Assembly: GCA_016124335.1 (NCBI GenBank)
Contig: WGNX01000003.1
Coordinates: 318,747 to 382,746, forward strand
Direction: 5' to 3'
Source of the DNA: Alphaproteobacteria bacterium
GTDB lineage: Bacteria; Pseudomonadota; Alphaproteobacteria; CACIAM-22H2
Length of the DNA: 64,000 bases
Below the pieces are notes generated by a model that ran no database searches, was not told the origin of the DNA, and saw only the letters and a program-made list of their open reading frames with translations. Position 1 is the stretch's first letter, and each line of letters begins with the position of its first letter. The translations under genes and the position numbers were made by a program. Positions 23,605 to 33,565 of this stretch are shown one piece after another.

Positions 23605-25296
23605 ATGGCACCCAAGGCGCGTAGCGGCGGACGGATACTGGTCGACCAACTTCTCGTTCACGGCGCCGACATGGCGTTCTGCGTCCCGGGCGAGAGCTAT
23701 CTCGAAGTGCTGGACGCGCTGCACGACAGCAAGGCGATCAAGCTCGTCAATGCGCGCCACGAGGCGGGTGCGGCCAACATGGCCGATGCCTACGGCAAGC
23801 TCACCGGCCGGCCCGGCATCGCGATGGTCACGCGCGGCCCCGGCGCGTGCCAGGCTTCGGTCGGCGTGCACACCGCTTTTCAGGATTCGACGCCGATGAT
23901 CCTGCTCGTGGGCCAGGTCGGCCGCGAAATGATGGATCGCGAAGCGTTCCAGGAAATCGACTACCGCCAGATGTTCGGGCCCGTGGCGAAATGGGCGGCA
24001 CAGATCGACTTGGCCGAACGCATCCCCGAATATATCGCGCGCGCCTTTCACGTCGCGACGTCGGGGCGGCCCGGCCCCGTCGTGCTGGCACTGCCCGAAG
24101 ACATGCTGACCGACCATGCGACGGTCGCCGACGCCGATCCCTATCGCCCCGTTCGCGCGGCACCGGCTGCGGGCGACATGGACCGCGTGATGGCGCTGCT
24201 GGGGGCGGCCGAGCGGCCGCTTGCCATCGTCGGCGGGCCGGGCTGGACGGATGAAGCCGCGCTCGCCTTCCGGCAGTTCGCCGAAGCCAACGACCTGCCG
24301 GTGACGGCGGGTTTCCGCCGGATGGACGCGTATGCCAACGACAGCCGCTGCTATGTGGGAGAATACGGCACGGCAAGCCCCGCCGCCCTCCTGAAGCGCG
24401 CGAAGGAAGCGGACCTTCTGCTGGTCGTGGGCGCCCGGCTTGGCGAAATGACGACGCAGGGCTACACGCTTATCGACGCACCCCGCCCGCGCCAGAAACT
24501 GATCCATGTGCATGCCTCGGCGGAGGAAACGGGCCGCGTGTTCAACGCCGACCTGGCGATCCAGGCCAACGCCTCGCTGTTCGCGCTTGCTTCCGCGAAG
24601 GCAAAGCCGCTCGCCAGCCGCCCCTGGGCTTCGTGGACGAAAGCCGCGCGCGCCGAGTTCGAGGCGAACCTGACGCCCACACCCTATAACGGCGCGCTCG
24701 ACATGGGCGTGGCGATGCGCGCACTCGCCGCCGAACTTCCCGACGCCTTCACCGTGACGGTCGATGCCGGCAACCACACCGGCTGGCCGCATCGTTATCT
24801 CACCTACAAGCGGCCGGCGCGGTTCGTCGGCCCCACCTCGGGCGCCATGGGCTATTCGGTGCCGGCGGCCGTGGCCGCCTCGATCGTGCATCCCGGCCGG
24901 CTGGTCGTGGGCTGCGTTGGCGATGGCGGCTTCATGATGTCGGGCCAGGAGATCGCGACGGCCCTCCAGCACGGCGGGGCACCCGTCATCCTCGTCTTCA
25001 ACAACCAGATCTACGGCACGATCCGCATGCATCAGGAACGCGAGCATCCCGGTCGCGTCGTGGGCACCGATCTGGTCAACCCGGATTTCGCGGCCTTCGC
25101 GCGTGCGCTCGGCTGCCACGGCGAGACGGTCGAGAAGACCGACGATTTCCTGCCGGCCTTCCGCCGCGCCGTCGCATCGAAGAAGCCGGCGGTCGTCGAG
25201 CTGAAGACCGATCCCGAAATGATCACCACGCGCACGACGATCGCGGCCATCCGCGAGGCGGCGCTGAAGCGCCAGGCGGAGGCTGCAAGGAAGTGA
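23605..25296 (+). CDS. thiamine-diphosphate-dependent enzyme (acetolactate synthase large-subunit-like)
   Basis: 563 residues, three ThDP-enzyme domains. Pyr domain with [14 protein letters not shown] and catalytic Glu in [16 protein letters not shown]; central domain around [13 protein letters not shown] domain with [19 protein letters not shown]...NN, the Mg/ThDP binding motif. Similar to IlvB/IlvG but the acetolactate small subunit is not adjacent, so it may decarboxylate or ligate another 2-keto acid or CoA ester. Its stop overlaps fhs by 4 nt (GTGA), a link to one-carbon metabolism. Confidence 0.85.
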   Translation: MAPKARSGGRILVDQLLVHGADMAFCVPGESYLEVLDALHDSKAIKLVNARHEAGAANMADAYGKLTGRPGIAMVTRGPGACQASVGVHTAFQDSTPMILLVGQVGREMMDREAFQEIDYRQMFGPVAKWAAQIDLAERIPEYIARAFHVATSGRPGPVVLALPEDMLTDHATVADADPYRPVRAAPAAGDMDRVMALLGAAERPLAIVGGPGWTDEAALAFRQFAEANDLPVTAGFRRMDAYANDSRCYVGEYGTASPAALLKRAKEADLLLVVGARLGEMTTQGYTLIDAPRPRQKLIHVHASAEETGRVFNADLAIQANASLFALASAKAKPLASRPWASWTKAARAEFEANLTPTPYNGALDMGVAMRALAAELPDAFTVTVDAGNHTGWPHRYLTYKRPARFVGPTSGAMGYSVPAAVAASIVHPGRLVVGCVGDGGFMMSGQEIATALQHGGAPVILVFNNQIYGTIRMHQEREHPGRVVGTDLVNPDFAAFARALGCHGETVEKTDDFLPAFRRAVASKKPAVVELKTDPEMITTRTTIAAIREAALKRQAEAARK

Positions 25297-26951
25297 GCGA
25301 CATCGAAATCGCGCGCAAGGCGACGCTGGCACCTCTCGCCGCCGTCGCGGCGAAACTGGGCATCCCGGAAGCCGCCCTCGAATATTACGGGAAGACGAAG
25401 GCAAAGCTCGATCTCGCGGCCCTGCCCGCATCCAAGGGGCGCGGCAAGCTGATCCTCGTGACCGCGATCAACCCGACCAAGGCGGGCGAAGGCAAGACGA
25501 CGACGACCATCGGGCTCGGCGATGCGCTGAGCCGCATCGGCAAGAAAACCGCGATCTGCCTGCGCGAACCTTCGCTCGGCCCATGCTTCGGGCAGAAGGG
25601 CGGTGCCACCGGCGGCGGCATGGCGCAGATCGTGCCGATGGCCGAGATCAACCTGCATTTCACCGGCGACATCCACGCGATCGGCACGGCGCACAACCTG
25701 CTCGCCGCGCTTGTCGACAATCACGTCTACTGGGGCAAGTCGCCGGCAATCGACCCGCGCCGCGTGACATGGCCGCGCGTGATGGACATGAACGACCGCG
25801 CACTTCGCGATATCGTGGTGGGGCTGGGTACGGGCAACGGCTTCCCGCGCGAGACGCGCTTCGACATCACGACGGCTTCCGAAGTAATGGCGATCCTGTG
25901 CCTTGCCAAGGATGCCAAGGACCTCGAGGCCAGGCTTTCGCGCATCGTCGTGGCGGACATGAAGGACGGCACGCGCATCACGGCCGCCGACCTCAAGGCT
26001 TCGGGCGCCATGGCCGCGATCCTGAAGGACGCGATCAAGCCCAATCTCGTGCAGACGCTCGAGAACAACCCGGTCTTCGTGCATGGCGGGCCGTTCGCCA
26101 ACATCGCGCATGGCTGCAACTCGGCGCTGGCGACGACGACCGCGCTGGGGCTTGCGGACTACACCGTGACCGAAGCGGGGTTCGGCGCCGATCTGGGTGC
26201 CGAGAAATTCCTCGACATCAAATGCCGGCAGGCAGGGCTTGCGCCCGACCTCGCGGTCGTCGTGGCGACCGTGCGCGCGCTCAAGCTTCAGGGCGGGGCG
26301 GACGCGAAGAACCTCGGCACCGAAGACGTCGGTGCGGTCGAACGCGGCCTTGCCAACCTGACGCGCCATGTCGAGAACCTGCGCAAGTTCGGCCTGCCCG
26401 TGCTGGTCGCGATCAACGCCTTCACGACCGATACGGCCGCCGAGTGGACGGCCATCGAGAAGGCCTGCGCGGCCGTGGGCACGCGTGCAATCCGCGCGAT
26501 GCACTGGGCCGAGGGCGGCAAGGGTGCCGAGGAGCTGGCCCGCGCCGCGGTCGATACGATTGCGAAGGGCGAGGCGAAGTACCGCCCGCTCTATCCCGAC
26601 GACATGCCGCTCAAGGCGAAGATCGAGACGATCGCGCGCGAGATCTACCGCGCGGGCTCGGTGTCGTTCTCGGGCCCGGCGGCCAGGCGCCTTGCCGATC
26701 TGGAAGCCGCCGGCTTCGGAAAGTTCCCGGTCTGCATGGCCAAGACGCAGTATTCGTTTGCCGCCGACCCGGCCTTGCGCGGTGCCCCCACCGGCCACGA
26801 CGTGCCGGTGCGCGAGGTTCGCCTTTCGGCCGGTGCGGGTTTCGTGGTGGCGCTGGCGGGCGACGTGATGACCATGCCGGGCCTGCCGCGCGTGCCCGCG
26901 GCCGAGGCCATCGGCCTCGACTCATCAGGCGAAATCGACGGGATCTTCTGA
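25293..26951 (+). CDS. fhs: formate-tetrahydrofolate ligase
   Basis: 552 residues, normal length. [28 protein letters not shown] P-loop (here [17 protein letters not shown]), [35 protein letters not shown] and [14 protein letters not shown] are the Fhs hallmarks. It makes 10-formyl-THF from formate, THF and ATP in the cytoplasm. GTG start overlapping the ThDP gene stop. Co-translation suggests that the ThDP enzyme yields, directly or not, formate or a C1 unit (inference). Confidence 0.95.
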   Translation: MSDIEIARKATLAPLAAVAAKLGIPEAALEYYGKTKAKLDLAALPASKGRGKLILVTAINPTKAGEGKTTTTIGLGDALSRIGKKTAICLREPSLGPCFGQKGGATGGGMAQIVPMAEINLHFTGDIHAIGTAHNLLAALVDNHVYWGKSPAIDPRRVTWPRVMDMNDRALRDIVVGLGTGNGFPRETRFDITTASEVMAILCLAKDAKDLEARLSRIVVADMKDGTRITAADLKASGAMAAILKDAIKPNLVQTLENNPVFVHGGPFANIAHGCNSALATTTALGLADYTVTEAGFGADLGAEKFLDIKCRQAGLAPDLAVVVATVRALKLQGGADAKNLGTEDVGAVERGLANLTRHVENLRKFGLPVLVAINAFTTDTAAEWTAIEKACAAVGTRAIRAMHWAEGGKGAEELARAAVDTIAKGEAKYRPLYPDDMPLKAKIETIAREIYRAGSVSFSGPAARRLADLEAAGFGKFPVCMAKTQYSFAADPALRGAPTGHDVPVREVRLSAGAGFVVALAGDVMTMPGLPRVPAAEAIGLDSSGEIDGIF

Positions 26952-26952
26952 G

Positions 26953-27813
26953 GTGGCCGCGTCGCGGCTCAGGCCCATCCTCTTTTTCCTCGGCGCGATG
27001 TGCCTGTTCGTGGCGATGGACGCGATCAACAAGACGCTGACGCAGACCTATGCCGTGCCGCAGATCATGGCGATCCGCTTCGCGCTGTTCGTCGCGATGG
27101 GCTGCCTCATCGCGCGGCAGGGTCCGTGGCTGGTGCTGAAGAGCCGCGCACCCTGGTGGCAGGCGCTGCGCACCGCCGTGTTGCTGCTCGAAATGGTGAT
27201 GTTCGTGATGTCGTTTCGCTATCTGCCGCTGGCCGACGTGCACGCCGTCGCCGCCGCGGCCCCGCTGATCGCGACCGCACTCGCGCACTTCTTCCTCGAC
27301 GAGAAGGTGGATTTCACGGGCTGGCTGCTGGTCGCGGGCGGCATGGTGGGGGCCGTGCTGGTCGTCGGGCCCGCGTTCGAGCATTTCGGCCCGCCGATGT
27401 GGTTTGCCGTCGTCGCCACGCTCACCTGGGGCGTCTACCAGATCCTGACGCGCATCGTGGGCAAGATCGATTCCGCGCACGTCACCACGCTGCACACGCC
27501 AATCGTGGGTCTTGCGATCATGGCTGTGGTCACCACCTTCTACTGGCACTGGCCCACGCCGTTGGAATGGGTGCTGCTGCTGATCGGCGGCGCGCTGGGG
27601 GCCGGCGCACACATCCTGATCGTGCGCGCGCTTGCACTTGCCCCGGCCAGCGAACTTCAGCCGTACAACTATTTCATGGTCGTGTTCGCGACCGTGCTGG
27701 GTGCCGTCATTTACGGCGACATTCCCGGCGTGTGGACATGGGTGGGGGCCGCCATCATCGTGGCCTGCGGGCTCGTCGCGATGCGGCGCGCGGCGCGTAA
27801 GCCGGCCACCTAA
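26953..27813 (+). CDS. EamA/DMT-family transporter
   Basis: 286 residues with about ten helices in two EamA repeats. It begins GTG at 26953, one base after the fhs stop, and so belongs to the ThDP-fhs operon. Conserved features are FRYLPLADVHAVAAAAPLI near the end of repeat one and ALAPASELQPYNYFMVVFATVLG in repeat two. DMT proteins mostly export metabolites; substrate unknown. The TAA stop overlaps that of the convergent ArsR-type gene in CTAA. Confidence 0.88.
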   Translation: MAASRLRPILFFLGAMCLFVAMDAINKTLTQTYAVPQIMAIRFALFVAMGCLIARQGPWLVLKSRAPWWQALRTAVLLLEMVMFVMSFRYLPLADVHAVAAAAPLIATALAHFFLDEKVDFTGWLLVAGGMVGAVLVVGPAFEHFGPPMWFAVVATLTWGVYQILTRIVGKIDSAHVTTLHTPIVGLAIMAVVTTFYWHWPTPLEWVLLLIGGALGAGAHILIVRALALAPASELQPYNYFMVVFATVLGAVIYGDIPGVWTWVGAAIIVACGLVAMRRAARKPAT

Positions 27814-28517
27814 CCGTCTGCCACGTGCCGGCGCGCCGCCGGCCGAAGGAACGCTTCAAACTCCGCACGGCCCTTGTCGGTGAACCGCATCGCGCGTGTC
27901 TTGCGATCGGGTGTGGCCCAGCCGCGCGAAACGAACGCTGCCATCAGCGCCGCCCCCAGCGAGCCGGCCAGATGCGGGCGCCGTTCGCTCCAGTCGAGGC
28001 AGGCCCGGCACATCGGCCGGCGGCGGCCCTCCAGTTCGTCCATGTCGATACCGAACGCCACGAAGCGCGCGCGGCCCGCCGCACTGGGCGCAAGCCCGTC
28101 GGAACCGACCGTCAGATCGCCATTGGCCACCAGTGCATCGAACATCGCCACGCCCGCCGTGCCGGCAAGATGGTCGTAGCAGCGGCGCGCGGCGCGCATC
28201 GCCTCGTCGCGCGGGCCCGGCCGCGCGCGCACGCGCCCCGTGCGCTCGGCCAGTACAAGCAGGGTTTCCAGTGCCTCGGCCACATCGGGGCCCGCGATCC
28301 GGTAATAGCGGTGACGGCCCTGCACTTCGACCAGCAGCAGGCCTGCGTCGACCAGCCGTGCGAGGTGGCCGCTTGCTGTCTGCGGCGTGACGCCGGCCTC
28401 GCCTGCAAGTTCGCCAGCGGTCAGCGCCTTGCCCGCCATCAGCGCGGACAGCATGTTGGCGCGGGCAGGATCGCCGATCAGGGCCGCAAGGCCGGCAATG
28501 TCGGGACCTTCCTTCAT
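27810..28517 (-). CDS. ArsR-type winged-helix transcriptional regulator with C-terminal extension
   Basis: 235 residues. The N-terminal 85 residues carry the winged helix: ALIGDPARANMLSALMAGKALTAGELA, recognition helix VTPQTASGHLARLVDAGLL and wing VEVQGRHRYYRIAG. The C-terminal 150 residues include CRACLDWSERRPHLAGSLGAAL, as in the longer ArsR-type regulators of alphaproteobacteria. Two cysteines in MCRAC could bind metal or sense redox state. ATG at 28517; two palindromes just upstream may be its own operators. Target unknown. Confidence 0.88.
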   Translation of the reverse strand: MKEGPDIAGLAALIGDPARANMLSALMAGKALTAGELAGEAGVTPQTASGHLARLVDAGLLLVEVQGRHRYYRIAGPDVAEALETLLVLAERTGRVRARPGPRDEAMRAARRCYDHLAGTAGVAMFDALVANGDLTVGSDGLAPSAAGRARFVAFGIDMDELEGRRRPMCRACLDWSERRPHLAGSLGAALMAAFVSRGWATPDRKTRAMRFTDKGRAEFEAFLRPAARRHVADG

Positions 28518-28535
28518 GCCGGGCAGTATAGCGCC

Positions 28536-28545
28536 AATCCGGATT
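28536..28545. promoter_or_regulatory. perfect 10-bp palindrome upstream of the ArsR-type gene
   Basis: AATCCGGATT, 19 nt before the ATG at 28517. Placement suits an autoregulatory ArsR-family operator overlapping the promoter or leader. No experimental basis; palindromes of ten bases occur by chance but this position is suggestive. Confidence 0.35.
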
Positions 28546-28547
28546 CC

Positions 28548-28571
28548 ACGTTTCGGCAGCGGCCGAAACGT
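28548..28571 (-). terminator. 10-bp stem-loop at the end of the glycosyltransferase gene
   Basis: ACGTTTCGGC (28548-28557), loop AGCG, GCCGAAACGT (28562-28571): perfect 10-bp stem touching the glycosyltransferase stop codon. It could terminate or protect that mRNA before the ArsR-type gene on the same strand; lacking a U-tract it may be partial. As it is only 31 nt from the ArsR start it could instead be a second operator. Confidence 0.5.
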
Positions 28572-29668
28572 CAGACCGGGCGCTTGATGAGTGCCTCGCA
28601 CTCCGCGGCACGGATATCCCAGCGGTAGTTCGCGGTCACCCAGTCGACCTGCTTGCGCAGCCTTGCCGCCAGTGTCTGGTCGTCGTCGGCGAAGGCGGCG
28701 GCGATGGCGCGCGCGGCGCCGATATAGGCGTCCGGATCGATGTTGTTGCCGACGACGGGTGCAAGGATGCCGTGCTCGCCGACCGTTTCGGGCAACGCCC
28801 CCATCGCCGTCGTGATGACCACGCAGCCCGCCGCCATCGCTTCCATCACCGCGATCGACGAGGTTTCCGCCGCGACGTTCGGATAGAAAAGCAGCAACGC
28901 CTTCTTCAGCGCCTCGGCGAGCTGCGGCTGCGGTACGTTGCCGTGATAGACCACGCCGGGCGACAGTTTGGCCTCGGTCTGAAGCATCATCCAGCTTGGC
29001 TGATGGCGGAACAGGTTGTTGGGCGGATAGAAATCGAAGCTCGAGAACACGTCGAGCACAAGCTCGGGCCGCGCGGCATGCAGCGTCTTGAAGAACGACA
29101 AGGCCTGCCGCAGCCCCTTGTAGGGTACCGACGTGAAAGCCGCGCGCGTACGCTTGTGGAGGACGATGCTCTCGCCGGGCTCGAACAGCGTCTCGAAACG
29201 CGGGCCGATGGCATTGCGCAATACGTCGATCCGTTCGCCGTCGACGCCATAGGCCTTGTAGTTGGCGGCATGCCAGTTCGACACGCACATGATGCGGTCG
29301 CGCGGATGCTTCAGGTTCTTGAGCGCCTTCTCTTCCTCGGTGCCGGGCACGAAAACGTTGTGCTGCCAGGCCCAGATCGGCGTGTCGCCCAGATTGGCGC
29401 GCAGGCCCGCGATTTCGTCGGCCGCGGAGGTCAGGAAGACCGCGTCGAACGCGCCGGACAGGTTGCCGGCCCAGCGGTCCTGAAAGACGCCGCGCCGCTT
29501 GCCGGGTGCCCGCGACGTGCCGGAGAAGACCGCGACGTCGTGACCGCGCTTTGCCAATGCGATCGCAAGATAGACCTGCGCGGACTCCGAGCCCGGCAAC
29601 GGCGCATCGAACGGCGTATCGACGTCGTAGTCGTGCGCAAGGTTCGGGTTCACGAAGGCAATCCGCAT
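28571..29668 (-). CDS. glycosyltransferase, family 4-like
   Basis: 365 residues, GT-B fold. N-terminal LAHDYDVDTPFDAPLPGSESA with the glycine/serine donor loop and IALAKRGHDVAVFSG; C-terminal domain with KGLRQALSFFKTL, YHGNVPQPQLAEALKKALLLFYPN and the donor-site motif ETSSIAVMEAMAAGCVVITT. Probably transfers a sugar in cell-envelope or capsule synthesis; acceptor unknown. Stands alone, divergent from the M24 peptidase. Confidence 0.88.
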   Translation of the reverse strand: MRIAFVNPNLAHDYDVDTPFDAPLPGSESAQVYLAIALAKRGHDVAVFSGTSRAPGKRRGVFQDRWAGNLSGAFDAVFLTSAADEIAGLRANLGDTPIWAWQHNVFVPGTEEEKALKNLKHPRDRIMCVSNWHAANYKAYGVDGERIDVLRNAIGPRFETLFEPGESIVLHKRTRAAFTSVPYKGLRQALSFFKTLHAARPELVLDVFSSFDFYPPNNLFRHQPSWMMLQTEAKLSPGVVYHGNVPQPQLAEALKKALLLFYPNVAAETSSIAVMEAMAAGCVVITTAMGALPETVGEHGILAPVVGNNIDPDAYIGAARAIAAAFADDDQTLAARLRKQVDWVTANYRWDIRAAECEALIKRPV

Positions 29669-29730
29669 ACCCGACCTTGATAGCGCGAAGTCTCCGCCCC
29701 GGCTAGAGTTGCCGGCGAAGGAGGCCCGTC

Positions 29731-30882
29731 ATGGCGCTGCATTTCGACAAAAGCGAACTCGAGGCCCGCCGCGCGCGGGCGGTGGCGGCAATTCTGGCGC
29801 GCGGGCTCGACGGCCTGCTGATGTTCCGGCAGGAGAGCATGTATTACCTGACCGGCTACGACACCTTCGGGTATGTCTTCTTCCAGTGCCTCTATCTTGG
29901 CGCGGATGGCCGCACGATGCTTCTGACGCGCGCCCCGGACCTGCGGCAGGCGCGCCATACATCCGATCTTGCCGACATCCGCATCTGGGTGGACCGCGAC
30001 GGGGCCGACCCGGCGCGCGAACTGCGCGCGGTCCTTGCCGAGTTCGGCCTTGCCGGCAAACGGCTGGGCGCCGAATACGATGCCTACGGGCTGACCCACG
30101 CCAATGGCCGCCGGCTCGAAGCGGCAATGGACGGCTTCGTCCGGCTCGTCGATGCCTCCGATCTCGTCACGCGGCTGCGCGTGGTCAAAAGCCCGGCCGA
30201 AATCGCGTATGTGCGCAAGGCGGCCGAGCTTGCCGATCTGGCGCTCGATGCCGCGCACGCGACCATCGCGCCCGGCGCATTCGAGGGTGACGTGCTGGCC
30301 GCCATGCATGGCGCGATCTATCGCGGCGGCGGCGACGATCCGGCCAACGAGTTCATCATCGGTTCGGGGCGCGACGCGCTTCTGTGCCGCTACTTCACCG
30401 GCCGGAAGCATCTGGGCAAGGAAGACCAGATCACGCTCGAATTCGCCGGCGCCTATCGCCACTATCATGCCTGCCTGATGCGCACGATCCCGGTCGGCCG
30501 CACGCTCGATCTGCATCGCAAAATGCATGGCGTCTGCCTCGATGCGCTGGAAGCCTGCCGCGCGGCACTGAAACCGGGCGAGCCGGTCGGCAAGGTGTTC
30601 GACGCCTATGCGCGCGTCTGCGATGCCGCCGGCATGAACGCGCACCGCCTCAACGCGTGCGGCTATTCGCTGGGCACGACGTTCGCGCCCAACTGGATGG
30701 ACTGGCCGATGTTCTACGCCGGCAATCCGGTGGTCGCGGAGCCGGACATGGTCTTCTTCCTGCACATGATCCTGATGGATTCGGCCAGCGGCACGGCGAT
30801 GTGCCCCGGCGCCACGGTGCGCGTGACGGCGACCGGCAACGAGATGCTGTCCGCCCGCCCGATGGACCTGATCGCGCGCTAG
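29731..30882 (+). CDS. M24-family metallopeptidase (Xaa-Pro dipeptidase/creatinase-like)
   Basis: 383 residues. N-terminal creatinase-like domain with YYLTGYDTFGYVFFQ, then the pita-bread domain with VTRLRVVKSPAEIAYVRKAAELAD. The canonical metal-binding Asp pair (usually DxGxxxxGYxSD) is not clear: the corresponding strand reads ITLEFAGAYRHYHACLMRT, with Glu and His instead, which suggests a non-peptidase member as in the creatinase branch or an ectoine/dimethylsulfoniopropionate-lyase-like role. Ribosome site GAAGGAGG. Confidence 0.85.
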   Translation: MALHFDKSELEARRARAVAAILARGLDGLLMFRQESMYYLTGYDTFGYVFFQCLYLGADGRTMLLTRAPDLRQARHTSDLADIRIWVDRDGADPARELRAVLAEFGLAGKRLGAEYDAYGLTHANGRRLEAAMDGFVRLVDASDLVTRLRVVKSPAEIAYVRKAAELADLALDAAHATIAPGAFEGDVLAAMHGAIYRGGGDDPANEFIIGSGRDALLCRYFTGRKHLGKEDQITLEFAGAYRHYHACLMRTIPVGRTLDLHRKMHGVCLDALEACRAALKPGEPVGKVFDAYARVCDAAGMNAHRLNACGYSLGTTFAPNWMDWPMFYAGNPVVAEPDMVFFLHMILMDSASGTAMCPGATVRVTATGNEMLSARPMDLIAR

Positions 30883-30984
30883 ATCGCCCTTTCGGAAATT
30901 AGGGTTTAGTTTCGGTTAACGAGCGGGAATCCCGCGCACGGATGATGGAAGCGCGCGGGCGAAACGGCTAGTTTGCCTGCCGAC

Positions 30985-32349
30985 ATGCCGCCCTTCGACC
31001 CACGCTCTATCGTACTCGTCCTGCTCGTCGTCATCACGGGGCTGACGGTGCAGCTCTATCTCACGATGCGCCGCCAGCACGATTCGCGCGGCCTTTCGTG
31101 GTGGACGGCCGCAGCGACGTGCGGCATCGCCAGCATCATGCTCCTGCTGGCGCGCGACTCAATTCCCGACATTCTCTCGATCTGGCTTGCCCACGTGCTG
31201 ATCCAGGCGGTGCATCTGCTGCTGTGGACGGGCGTGCGCGCGTTCGACGGCAAGGCGTTGCCGGTGCGCATCGTGGCCGCCCTGCTCGGCGGTTTCGCGA
31301 TCGTGTTCGGCATGATCGTCGCGGCCGGTGCGGGGCTCGAGACGCGCACGACGTTCGTTTCGCTGTGCAGTGCGGCGTTCTGCGTGCCGGTCGTGCGCGC
31401 GCTGATGTCCGACCGCTCCCTGCCCTCGCGCGGGTATGCGGCGCTGCTGCTGTCGGCGATGATCGGCGTGTTCGTTTCGCGCGCGGCAGCGGCACAATAT
31501 CTGTCGCCGGGCGACGATTTCCTGGCGCCAACCGGTTTCCAGCTCGTCCTGCTTGTCCTTCAGGTGCTGCTGGCGCCGCTGTGGATGGTGGCGCTGCTCG
31601 CCATGGTCGGCGAGCGCGCGCAGAAGCGGCTTGCCGAAGCGCTGGCCGAGCAGCGCCGCGCGAGCGAGGCGAAATCGGAATTTCTCCGCCGGCTCGCGCA
31701 CGAGGTACGCACGCCGCTGGGCGCGGTGTCGGGCCTTGCCGAACTGATCCGCGAGCGCGCGGCCGACGAGAAGGCGCGCGACCAGGCCCGCCACATCGGC
31801 ATCGCGGCCGACCACATGATCGCGCTGTCCGACGAACTGCTCGATCTCGCGCGCATCGAAGCCGGCCGGCTCGACGTCGACGCCCGGCCGGTGTCGGTCG
31901 AAACCGCGATCCACGAAGCGCTTGCCATGCTGCGCGCGCCGTTCGAGCGGCGGCGCATGCGCGTGGCGCTGTCGACGCCCGCGCGCGTGACGCTGCTGGC
32001 CGACCCGCGGCACCTGCGCCAGATGCTTTTGAACGTGCTGGGCAACGCCGCGAAGTTCGGCCGCGAAGACGGCCATGTCGAGATCCGCGTCGATCTCGGG
32101 ACGGGCGGTGTCGCCATCTCGGTGGCCGACGACGGCGAAGGGATCGACGTGCCGGATCCCAACGCGCTTCTGGAACCCTTCGCGCGCGGGATCAAGACCG
32201 GCGGGATCGAGGGCACCGGACTGGGCCTGCCGATCGTGAAGGGCTTCGTCGAGGCGCATGGCGGCCGCGTGACGATCGAAAGTGCCGCCGGCAAGGGCAC
32301 GAAGGTTACGTTGTTTTTTCCACCTGAACGCGTGCAGCGGCAGGCATAG
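30985..32349 (+). CDS. membrane-bound sensor histidine kinase
   Basis: 454 residues. The N-terminal about 205 residues are six to seven membrane helices; the dimerisation helix carries His239 in FLRRLAHEVRTPLGAVSG; then the ATPase domain with N-box LLNVLGNAAKFG, G1 VADDGEGID and G2 GTGLGLPIVKGF. It lacks its own receiver domain and no response regulator is adjacent, so it is an orphan kinase. ATG at 30985 chosen; a TTG four codons upstream is possible. Signal unknown. Confidence 0.9.
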   Translation: MPPFDPRSIVLVLLVVITGLTVQLYLTMRRQHDSRGLSWWTAAATCGIASIMLLLARDSIPDILSIWLAHVLIQAVHLLLWTGVRAFDGKALPVRIVAALLGGFAIVFGMIVAAGAGLETRTTFVSLCSAAFCVPVVRALMSDRSLPSRGYAALLLSAMIGVFVSRAAAAQYLSPGDDFLAPTGFQLVLLVLQVLLAPLWMVALLAMVGERAQKRLAEALAEQRRASEAKSEFLRRLAHEVRTPLGAVSGLAELIRERAADEKARDQARHIGIAADHMIALSDELLDLARIEAGRLDVDARPVSVETAIHEALAMLRAPFERRRMRVALSTPARVTLLADPRHLRQMLLNVLGNAAKFGREDGHVEIRVDLGTGGVAISVADDGEGIDVPDPNALLEPFARGIKTGGIEGTGLGLPIVKGFVEAHGGRVTIESAAGKGTKVTLFFPPERVQRQA

Positions 32350-32360
32350 CGCTCCGGCGC

Positions 32361-33560
32361 CTATATGCCGGCGGCGGCGCCCGACGCGATCAACGCGTCG
32401 ATTTCGGCCATCGCAAACCCGATCTCGCCCAGCACTTCGCGCGTGTGCTGCCCCAGCATCGGCGCCGCGCGCGCAACGCCGGCCGGGGTTTGCGAGAATT
32501 TGACCGGCGAGCCCAGCGTCGCCACGCGGCCAAGCAGCGGGTGATCGGTTTCGACCACCATGTCGCGCGCGCGGGTCTGCGGGTCCGCCAGCATTTCGTT
32601 GATGCCAAGAACCGGTCCGGCGGGCATTCCGGCCTTCTCGAACACCGTCAACCACTCGGCGGTCGTGCGGCGCCGGAAATGCGGTTCGAGGGCGGCCACG
32701 AGCGCGGGCAGGTTTTCCATGCGCACGGCGTTCGTCTCGAAGCGCGCATCCGCCGCGAGATCGGGCGCCTCGAGCGCCGCGACGAGCTTCAGCCATGCGG
32801 CCTGGTTGGCGGCCCCCACATTGATCCAGCCGTCGGCGGTGGCGAAGGCCTGATAGGGCGCGTTGAGCGGATGGGCCGAGCCGAGCGGGCCCGGCGACAC
32901 GCCGGTGGCAAGTGCGATCGCCGATTGCCAGAAGGTGTGCACGATACCCGCCTCGAACAGCGAGGTGTCGACGAGCTGGCCGCATCCGGTGGTCACGCGC
33001 GCCTGAAGGGCGGCAAGGATGCCCATTGCCGCGAGGATGCCTGCCGTGATGTCGCTGACCGGTGCGCCCACCTTCACCGGTGCCCGGCCCGGACCTTCGC
33101 CGGTGATGCTCATCAGCCCCGACATGCCCTGCGCCACCAGATCGAAACCGCCGCGTGCGGCATAAGGCCCCGTGCGCCCGAAGCCCGACAGCGAGCAGTA
33201 GACGAGCCGCGGGTTCATCATGTGCACGGCCTCCCACCCGAAACCGAGCCTGTCGAGCGTGCCGAGCCGGTAGTTCTCGATCAGCACGTCGGCGCCTTCG
33301 AGCAGGCGCCGGAGTGCGGCCTTGCCGCCCTCGCTCTTGAGGTCGAGCGCCACGCCGCGCTTGTTCCGGTTCATCATCAGGAAGGCGGCGCTCTCGCCGC
33401 CCACGCGCGGCGGCACCATGCGGCGCGTATCGTCGCCGCCGGGCAGCTTCTCGACCTTGACGACGTCGGCACCCATGTCGGCGAGCATCAGCCCCGCCAC
33501 GGGCCCGGCCATGATGTGCGCAAGCTCGACGACGCGCAGGCCCGCAAGCGGCCCGGCCAT
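32361..33560 (-). CDS. CaiB/BaiF (class III) CoA-transferase
   Basis: 399 residues. Typical blocks: LAGLRVVELAHIMAGPVAGLMLADMGADVVKVE, NRNKRGVALDLKSEGGK, ADVLIENYRLGTLDRLG, and LVYCSLSGFGRTGPYAARGGFDLVAQG. The Asp that forms the acyl anhydride in the family lies in the RGGFDLVAQGMSG segment. Transfers CoA between carboxylic acids; relatives include formyl-CoA and carnitine CoA-transferases. 5 nt after an enoyl-CoA hydratase gene on the same strand, so probably one pathway for a carboxylic acid. Confidence 0.92.
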   Translation of the reverse strand: MAGPLAGLRVVELAHIMAGPVAGLMLADMGADVVKVEKLPGGDDTRRMVPPRVGGESAAFLMMNRNKRGVALDLKSEGGKAALRRLLEGADVLIENYRLGTLDRLGFGWEAVHMMNPRLVYCSLSGFGRTGPYAARGGFDLVAQGMSGLMSITGEGPGRAPVKVGAPVSDITAGILAAMGILAALQARVTTGCGQLVDTSLFEAGIVHTFWQSAIALATGVSPGPLGSAHPLNAPYQAFATADGWINVGAANQAAWLKLVAALEAPDLAADARFETNAVRMENLPALVAALEPHFRRRTTAEWLTVFEKAGMPAGPVLGINEMLADPQTRARDMVVETDHPLLGRVATLGSPVKFSQTPAGVARAAPMLGQHTREVLGEIGFAMAEIDALIASGAAAGI

Positions 33561-33565
33561 GCGCG

